Assembly (NCBI GenBank): GCA_039720395.1
Contig: CM077831.1
Coordinates: forward strand, 34,321,067-34,385,066
DNA from: Liquidambar formosana
Taxonomy: Eukaryota; Streptophyta; Magnoliopsida; Saxifragales; Altingiaceae
Length of the DNA: 64,000 nt
Direction: 5' to 3'
This document shows, piece by piece, positions 57,540-64,000 of this stretch (positions are counted from its first letter, which is position 1; every line of letters starts with the position of its first letter). The position numbers and the translations under genes are program-made. The notes below the pieces were generated by a model. The model was not told the DNA's origin. It worked only from the letters and a program-made list of their open reading frames with translations, and searched no databases.

Positions 57540-58167
57540 AATTTCATATATTTTATGCTAGAGTGGTTTTGGAGCTCGGGGTATTTTAGTAATTGCAGTA
57601 TGGCGGTGCAGGATGTAAATGGCACCCTCGTTGTTTTAAAAACAATCCCTGCCCTCTTCTGTAACTATTCTCCAAAAACCAGGACCCACCAAAGAGCAGT
57701 GAAAAGACTAAAAGGCTCTCTTTCTCTTTTGCTGCATGTTCTCCCCATTGCTTCCTTTCTAAGTAGCTTAAAGTTGCAGCCACTCTCTCTCTCACTCACT
57801 AATCCCCCCTCTCTATCTCCTCCGCTTTTTTCTCTGTCCTAGGGTTTCTTTGCTCTCTAATTGGTAAGCTCTTTGTTTACTAAACTTGACATTTTAATAA
57901 TTTTTCTGAACTGATTTTTTTTTATTATTTAAAATCCGCATAAATGGTTTGTCTTTTCATGTTGTAGATGTTAGATTCATAACTTGGTTTCCTCACATTA
58001 TCTGGTAATCATTCTCTACTTCTTCTCTCTACTTCTCTTCTCCTCTTTCTTAGTGTGTGATTAGGGTTTCACCGGTTTTATATATGTGTGTGTGTGTGTA
58101 TGTATATATGACTATATGTGCTCTGGATTTGAACAGGGGAGAGAGGAGTTTTGGTTAGAGTGCAAGA
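57540..58167 (+). promoter_or_regulatory. Core promoter and 5'UTR (with intron) of the right CALS3 copy
   Basis: A TATATTTTATG stretch at 57547 could be the TATA box, placing transcription start near 57580. A CT-rich leader (57710-57840) follows. Splice signals TCTAATTG/GTAAGC (57863/57864) and TTTGAACAG/GGGAGA (58136/58137) define a 273-base 5'UTR intron; the second UTR exon (58137-58167) leads directly to the ATG. CT-rich leaders and leader introns are common in plant housekeeping genes; the TATA assignment is tentative. Confidence 0.55.
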
Positions 58168-61100
58168 ATGTCGTCGAGAGAGGGGTCTGATCAGCCGCCG
58201 CAGCGGCGGATCTTGCGGACTCAGACGGCGGGGAACCTTGGGGAGGTATTCGACAGTGAGGTGGTGCCGTCGTCTCTAGTCGAGATTGCGCCGATTCTCC
58301 GTGTGGCCAATGAAGTCGAATCTGCCAACCCAAGGGTTGCTTATCTCTGTAAAGTTCCATCTCTCATTTTGCTGGTTTACATTATGTTGCTGCTCTCCTT
58401 TTTTGGATGTGGATTTGTGTGTGTATGTATGTGGCTTTATTGGTTGGTTGTTAGCAATTTAGCACAGCATAATAGATAACTTGCTTTACTTACTATAACC
58501 TTCTGTTTTAGTATCAACTGTTTATTTTTATGTTCATCCGCTTGTTTCATCATGGGGGTATTGAAGTATACCACCCACGGTCATTAGAAATTCCACTCTG
58601 TTTTCATGAGGGTGCGTGTGCAGGGTGTGTTTTCGGTGTGCCCAATGTGTTACATTGTGTGTGTGCCACTTGCAGTTATTTGACTGTGCGTGCTTGTTTG
58701 TGTATGCACCTGTGCAAATATGCTTATTGCGACCCTGTGTTTGCTGTGTTTGCCCCCTGTCCATGTGTGCATTGTGGAATTGGATTTGAAAAAAACCTAA
58801 TTGTTCGGCTGCTGATGGATTAAATACTTTGTAAATTCTCTCTGCATGCTCCCGTTGTATCGGTGGGTGTGCTTCCTAGCGTTGAGCTAAAGCATTTTGG
58901 CGCTCAAACCGCTCTAAGTTGATAGGAGAACAACAATTGAAACGATATTTCTGGTTAAAATTGAGAATGCAAAACCCCATTATATGTATAGACTTTTGAT
59001 TTCTAGCTCTTGTTAATTGTAAGTTATTGCGTGATAAGGTACTATTTGATTTCAATTTCCCTCCTCATATCCACATGCCATTTTTTGGTAATTTGAGTAT
59101 AACTGTCTTATTCAAGCAAAAAAGAGAATTGCAGTCTCTTGTTTTTATCTAACTCTTACCCAAAAAAAAAAAAAAAATAAAAAAAAGGGATTGGTTGAAT
59201 GATTGTGAGGCTATCTTAATGAGTGGTCATCTGAAGCATTTCAACTAAGTGGTATTTTCTATATGTTGGTAGTAAATGTCCACCTCGTATTTGACCAGAT
59301 TGTCATGCTTATAAGAAGGTTCTTGGTTTCAAATCTGCACCAATCCTACACATATTAGTAGTCAACAACATATTGAAAATTAAGACTCTATGATAGAACT
59401 GTAAATCTGTTTTAGAGTAGTAATGAAATAGAAATGGTGGATGAAAACCATGAGGTAGGCTCTAATCTTTGGGAAAGTATAGGGGTTGTGAGGTATGTAT
59501 TCCCATTTAATATTATAGGGTGCATGGTTGTTATTTTTTTGACTTGATGTGAAAATTGGTTTGAACTCTTTTGGAGCTTTGAGGTTCAATACCACTATTT
59601 GAAATATTACTTGTAATATACCCCAATATATCTGTCTACATTCTCATGGGAGATGCTTCCTTACTATTGGTAAGCTGCCCAAGAAAATGACTTAAGATCC
59701 CTTTACAAAAGTAACTAACTGGGAGCATCACCTCAAACGTAAAGAATGATAAAAATGGGTGGTACTTAAAAGCTTTTTTTCTTATTTATTTTTTTCCTTA
59801 GTTCTTTTCTTGGACCAGACAGTGGTTCATGTATATAACTATATATATATTTGTGATGTCATATGGAGGAACTCCGTGATAGCTATATTTCCATAACAAT
59901 TTGTAAGGACATTTTGATAGTTGAAGCTCTTATTTTCCTTCTAAATATGTTTCAAGTACTTTGACTATTTTCCTTTCAGGAAACTATGATATTGGCATTA
60001 TCAAAATAAATACATTGTTTTCTTCATCAAAAGAAAAAAATATGTTGTTTTATGGTCGGTTGTCTTGAGATGTAGCCATTTGAATAAAGAACTAGTTGGT
60101 TCACACATGCGTTGCATGTGAATTTTTTTGAGTTAAATTATTTTTTTTCAATAATGATAATAATTTTTTAAATTTAATAATTTTATCGTGCCTTTGCATA
60201 AGATGAAAGCACTTTGATTATTTAATCCTTTACTTTTTTTGATATAATTACTATATTTTTTTTCATTATCTTTCCCAAATCATAGTGCTTAAAATTATCT
60301 TTGAAACTTCATTATACATAGGTTCTTTGAAGGTTTTGTGAAACTTTCAATGCTGAAACAAAAGGCTCTCTCTTTCACTTTGTCTCTTTCTCCAATCAAA
60401 ACATATTTATGCCATAGTTGAAAGATTTAATAGCAAATTATTAGTATATTAGTCTTACAAAAATCAAAACCAAGACCTACGCAGCTTTACAAACCCTATG
60501 GACATGCCATCCTTTTTTTTTATGATGTACTACAATCTACACCCCTCCCGTAGATTCATGCCACAAAAGCTAACTCAAGTTCTTAATAAGGCCTACACTA
60601 TCTCCTTTAAAAAATCTAGTATTTATGGGATTGGGAGGTTCTCATTTTATTTATGAGTAAAGTAGTCTTTGATATATATGTATTGAAAAAACATAGGAGA
60701 AAACAGATACTCAATGTGGGATCAAAACCAAGACTTACACAAATCCAGAACTTCTATTGGTCTTTGATTAAAATAATAATATTCCTAATATGTACATGTT
60801 TAGGATTTTTTTTTTCCTTTTCAAAATTTGGTATTTATGGGATCAGGATGTTATCATTTTATTTATGAGTAAATTAGTTTTTGATGATTTTTTTATTTGG
60901 GAAACGATAGGAGAACATACATAGCTTACATAGGGTCTGAAACCAAAGTCTTCTGCAAACCTTAAAGCGACAGATTAATAAACTCAAGGACCATTGATTT
61001 TTCATTAAAAAATAATACTCCCTCCATCCTGTAAATATAGACTACGTTTGACAAAACATGGAGTTTAAGAAAATGTAATCATTATATTGACTTGTCATTG

Positions 61101-63831
61101 ATTAAGTTCCATCTTTGCAAAAATACCCTTATCTTTTTTGTATTGGGTTCTGTGTTGAAAGTAAATATTAAAATAACGAAGGGTATAAGAAATTTTTAAA
61201 AAATATGATTTGATTTTTTAAAGTGGCCAAATATTTTGGAACAAAAAAAGCTAAAAATTTGGTGTACCTTATTGGGATGGAGGGAGTACTCGTTTTTATG
61301 TATTGCCTTGGTAAGTTGGCATCATGACTTTATTCCATGATGTTAAATTTTTCTGATAGTTGCTACCTAGTTGAATCTGGATGGCTGTGATGAGAAGATG
61401 ACTTTTTGGTAATCGCCTCCAAATATAATGCCAAATAAAGTTTGTTTGTCGACTTATTAAATATTAACTGTCAACATGGTTTGGATCCTCATTAGTTGGT
61501 TTCCTTGATGGTCTTTGGATTGACAATTGCAAAATCTATGGGTCTTAATCACCACCGATCAATGTTGCACCAATAGATGTTATCAATCTATGGGTTTTTA
61601 TCTAAGGTATGTCCTGTACATTTTTCTTAAATTACCATTATTTAAAATAAAATAAAAAGCCTATGATTTGATTTCGATATATACATATATATATTTTTTC
61701 GTCGATGCGTGGTGGATTACTGCTTGTGATTTTATTTTTTTTGGCCTGTACATTTTTTTTTTTTTAATAAAGATTTTGAACTTTTTTTTGGGGGGGGGGT
61801 TGTGATCTAAGTTATTTTCTTTTTTTTTTTTTTGTTTTTTTTCGGTTTTGTTTTGTTTAGTTTGGTATTTTGGGTTTGCAGTTAGATATTGCAAAGTTTC
61901 ATGAACCTCACGATTTGATCGATAGGGATTTTTTTTTGTGGTTCATTAGAACTTCTCTTTTTATTTCTTTTTTTCTTGTGCATTGTTAATGGTTTTTTTT
62001 TTTTTGGGTGGGGGGTTTGTTTTTGTTCAAGCCTGCTTCTTTTTTAATTTTCCTTCAATTGAATCGCCTTTGATTCTTTTCTTTTTCTTGGTAATTTGAC
62101 TTGATTATTTTCAAAAATCAGAGATTATATATGAATTCTTAACAAAATATAAAAATGATGCAATAGCAACAATTTAAAAGTTCAATAATGCAATTCAAGT
62201 TTTTTCTGATATACGAATCCTTAGAAAATAATCAAAAATTATATGTGCTATTCAAAACTTTACTTATGCAATTCAAGTATTTTTTTTTTATTTTTATTTT
62301 TATTTTTTTTAATTTGGCCTCTTAATCTAGGTTTTCATTTGTTTTTGTTCAAGCATGCGTCTTTTTATTTTCATTCAACTTATTCGTTTTTGATGCTCTT
62401 CTTTTTCTTGCTAATTTTGCAATTCAAATAGAGATTTAAAAGTCCAATCATGCAATGCAGGCAGAGATTTAAATGTTTAAACATAATTTGTATATATGAG
62501 TCAAGTTTATTGAAAATTACATACCAGACAAAGCACCAGAAGAAAGGAAGACGCAATGAAGGCACATAGAAGAAGCAAAAGAAGGAAGTAGTAGTTGTTC
62601 TTTCCTGTGTTAGGGTTTTATGATTTTTATAATTTGTTTCTATTTGTATTTATATGTTAACATTGTTAGGGTTTTATGAATTATAGTTTCCGTTTTTTTA
62701 GAATTCCTATTTGGGTTTGGTTTTATTTAATTATTATATGAATTATAGTTTCCTTAGAATTCTTATTAAGGTATGTGTTTTGTATTGCTATATTTCATAT
62801 ATATGCAAGAAGGGTAGTTGTGTATTTAAAAATTAAAATAAGGGTATATTAGTCAATCAAAAGTTTTTCTCACATTCATCTTTTTATAGGTAGTATAGAT
62901 AGATATATACATTATCCAACTATGAGCTCAAATGTTGAGTTGAAATGGTCGAAGGTTAAAAGTATGGATTAGGGATAGGAAAAGAACAATGCAGGCACTT
63001 GGCATCCTTTCCTAGATCCCTCTATAGGATTGATGATCACAAAAAGTAGGCAATAACATCATGACATTAAATGCTTATAATTTTGAGGTAAAACGAATGT
63101 GAAAAAACATAAATTCTGGAACTATTTAATGATGAAAGAGGTTCTCTCATTCTTTAACATATGAGAATACACAAACAAGAAATATGAAAAAACATAAATT
63201 CTGGAACTATTTAATGATGAAAGAGGTTCTCTTATTATTTAACATATGAGAATACACAAGCAAGAAAGTCTATTGAGTATTGACTATATGAAAATTGAAT
63301 CTTGTAATTACTCTTGTCCAGAATATGAAATCTTATACCCTGTAGGATGATGATGTTGGGCTTTTTGTGTCTTTTCCTTGAAGTCTATTTACTTAATTTC
63401 AATATACTGTTGGTTCTTATAATGTTATGAACTGTTTAATCTATCCTTGTTGAGTCTAGAAATATTGGTTGGATGGATGATCCTCTTATCTATCATTGAG
63501 AGTAATGGTAACTCGAAAGTACTTGCATTTTGACCTTCATTTGCCTGATTAATCATCTTATTTTTTATTTTTTATTTTTCTGTGCTACCAGCTTGCTACT
63601 TGTCTCTCTTTTATTCTTTTGGATTTTTTTCCTCCAAATGTAATTTTTCTGTTGCAGTACTTTTTCATTATTTTTTTGAAATAGTATATCGATTATGCAT
63701 ATCAGTTCATAAATGGAGTTTTGGACGTAGGTCGATTTTATGCCTTTGAGAAAGCTCACAGGTTGGACCCAACTTCTAGTGGACGTGGTGTGCGTCAATT
63801 CAAAACTGCACTTCTTCAGCGTTTAGAAAGA
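58168..63831 (+). CDS. CALS3: Callose synthase (CALS3/GSL12-type), right tandem copy, exons 1-2 (gene continues beyond window)
   Basis: Exon 1 (58168-58348) encodes [39 protein letters not shown] and [20 protein letters not shown], the conserved CALS3 N-terminus, ending in the first base of a Cys codon. Exon 2 (63731-63831) encodes [19 protein letters not shown] through LLQRLER. Intron 1 is 5382 bases with GT-AG borders. Both exons are intact, and the family-typical His in KAHRLDP is kept, unlike the left copy. Start choice: the first ATG after the spliced leader, matching family N-termini. The remaining 40 exons lie to the right. Within the window this copy is the better candidate for a functional gene. 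Confidence 0.93.
60092..62899 (-). mobile_element. Non-autonomous Helitron in intron 1 (right copy)
   Basis: Minus strand: starts TCTATACTACC at 62899, ends with the hairpin CACATGC-aac-GCATGTG and CTAG at 60092. It is the same insertion as at 1030-4480. At 2808 bp it is shorter, because about 622 bases present in the left copy (2419-3040) are missing between two ATGG motifs near 61480. It contains the shared Stowaway MITE. Confidence 0.85.
61018..61286. mobile_element. Stowaway-type MITE in the right-copy Helitron
   Basis: CTCCCTCCATCCT at the left and GGGATGGAGGGAG at the right form a good terminal inverted repeat, flanked by TA on both sides. Orthologous to 1957-2224, but its right terminus is less eroded. 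Confidence 0.9.
63099..63270 (+). repeat. 86-bp tandem duplication in intron 1 of the right copy
   Basis: GAAAAAACATAAATTCTGGA recurs at 63101 and 63187 with the following sequence repeated almost exactly. The left copy has a single unit (7001-7087), so this is a duplication private to the right copy. Confidence 0.9.
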
Positions 63832-64000
63832 GTAAGCATCGTTATGTTCCGTTTCATTAGAATGACTGGATAAGTTATCATTAGTTTGATTTCTTCTTCA
63901 GCTGGGGAGTCCGCATAAGCATGTTTTCTATGGTAAGGCGTTGTAGTCATTGGGAGGTAGTGAATATTTGGTTGAGATTTTCTTTCCAACCTTATCTTGG

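Noticed and set aside
57489..57842. 117-codon frame upstream of the right CALS3 ATG as a separate gene
   Set aside because: It lies across the putative TATA region and CT-rich 5'UTR, with Ser/Leu/Pro-rich translation of pyrimidine sequence.

Overview
The window is nuclear DNA of a flowering plant, most likely a eudicot. It is AT-rich, has split genes with GT-AG introns, and carries plant transposon families of almost every class (LINE, Gypsy, Copia, tRNA-derived SINE, Helitron, MULE, hAT, Stowaway). It is organised around two tandem, same-strand copies of a callose synthase gene of the CALS3/GSL12 type (1,3-beta-glucan synthase, glycosyltransferase family 48).

Left copy (position 1 to 43172, + strand). 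The window opens inside its first intron. Exons 2 to 42 can be placed one by one with canonical splice sites. If exon 1 of the right copy stands in for the missing exon 1 and three extra bases are discounted, the exons sum to 1952 codons plus stop, the usual CALS3 length. The three extra bases (exon 3, the exon 24/25 junction, exon 42) each break the frame, and at least four Arg codons conserved in the family have become Cys codons. The copy therefore looks like a young pseudogene, unless the indels are sequence errors.

Intron 1 of the left copy (1-9270) is a composite of two versions of the same intron, one with a Helitron and one with the matching empty site, plus hAT, MULE and LINE insertions. 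Intron 17 (15378-29336) is about 14 kb of nested transposons: a Gypsy element with 5-bp target duplications holds an LTR-like element that holds a LINE, and a Helitron sits inside one Gypsy LTR. Other introns carry a LINE with a 16-bp target duplication (intron 28), LINE relics (introns 20, 33) and a tRNA-derived SINE (intron 41).

Intergenic part (43173-57480): a solo LTR with a TSD, a MULE with a 9-bp TSD, a small inverted-repeat element, a truncated and broken copy of the first coding exon of a LIN/CERBERUS-like E3 ubiquitin ligase gene (minus strand) with its 5'UTR intron retained, an hAT element with an 8-bp TSD, and several tandem repeats.

Right copy (about 57560 to the window end, + strand). 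It has a 5'UTR with an intron, an intact exon 1, a 5.4-kb intron 1 with a Helitron at the same site as the left copy, and an intact exon 2; the rest lies beyond the window.

I found no undescribed biochemical system. The strongest unusual signals are the composite intron 1 with filled and empty Helitron sites, the pattern of decay in the left CALS3 copy, and three unrelated repeat elements that each carry a cluster of one palindromic motif.
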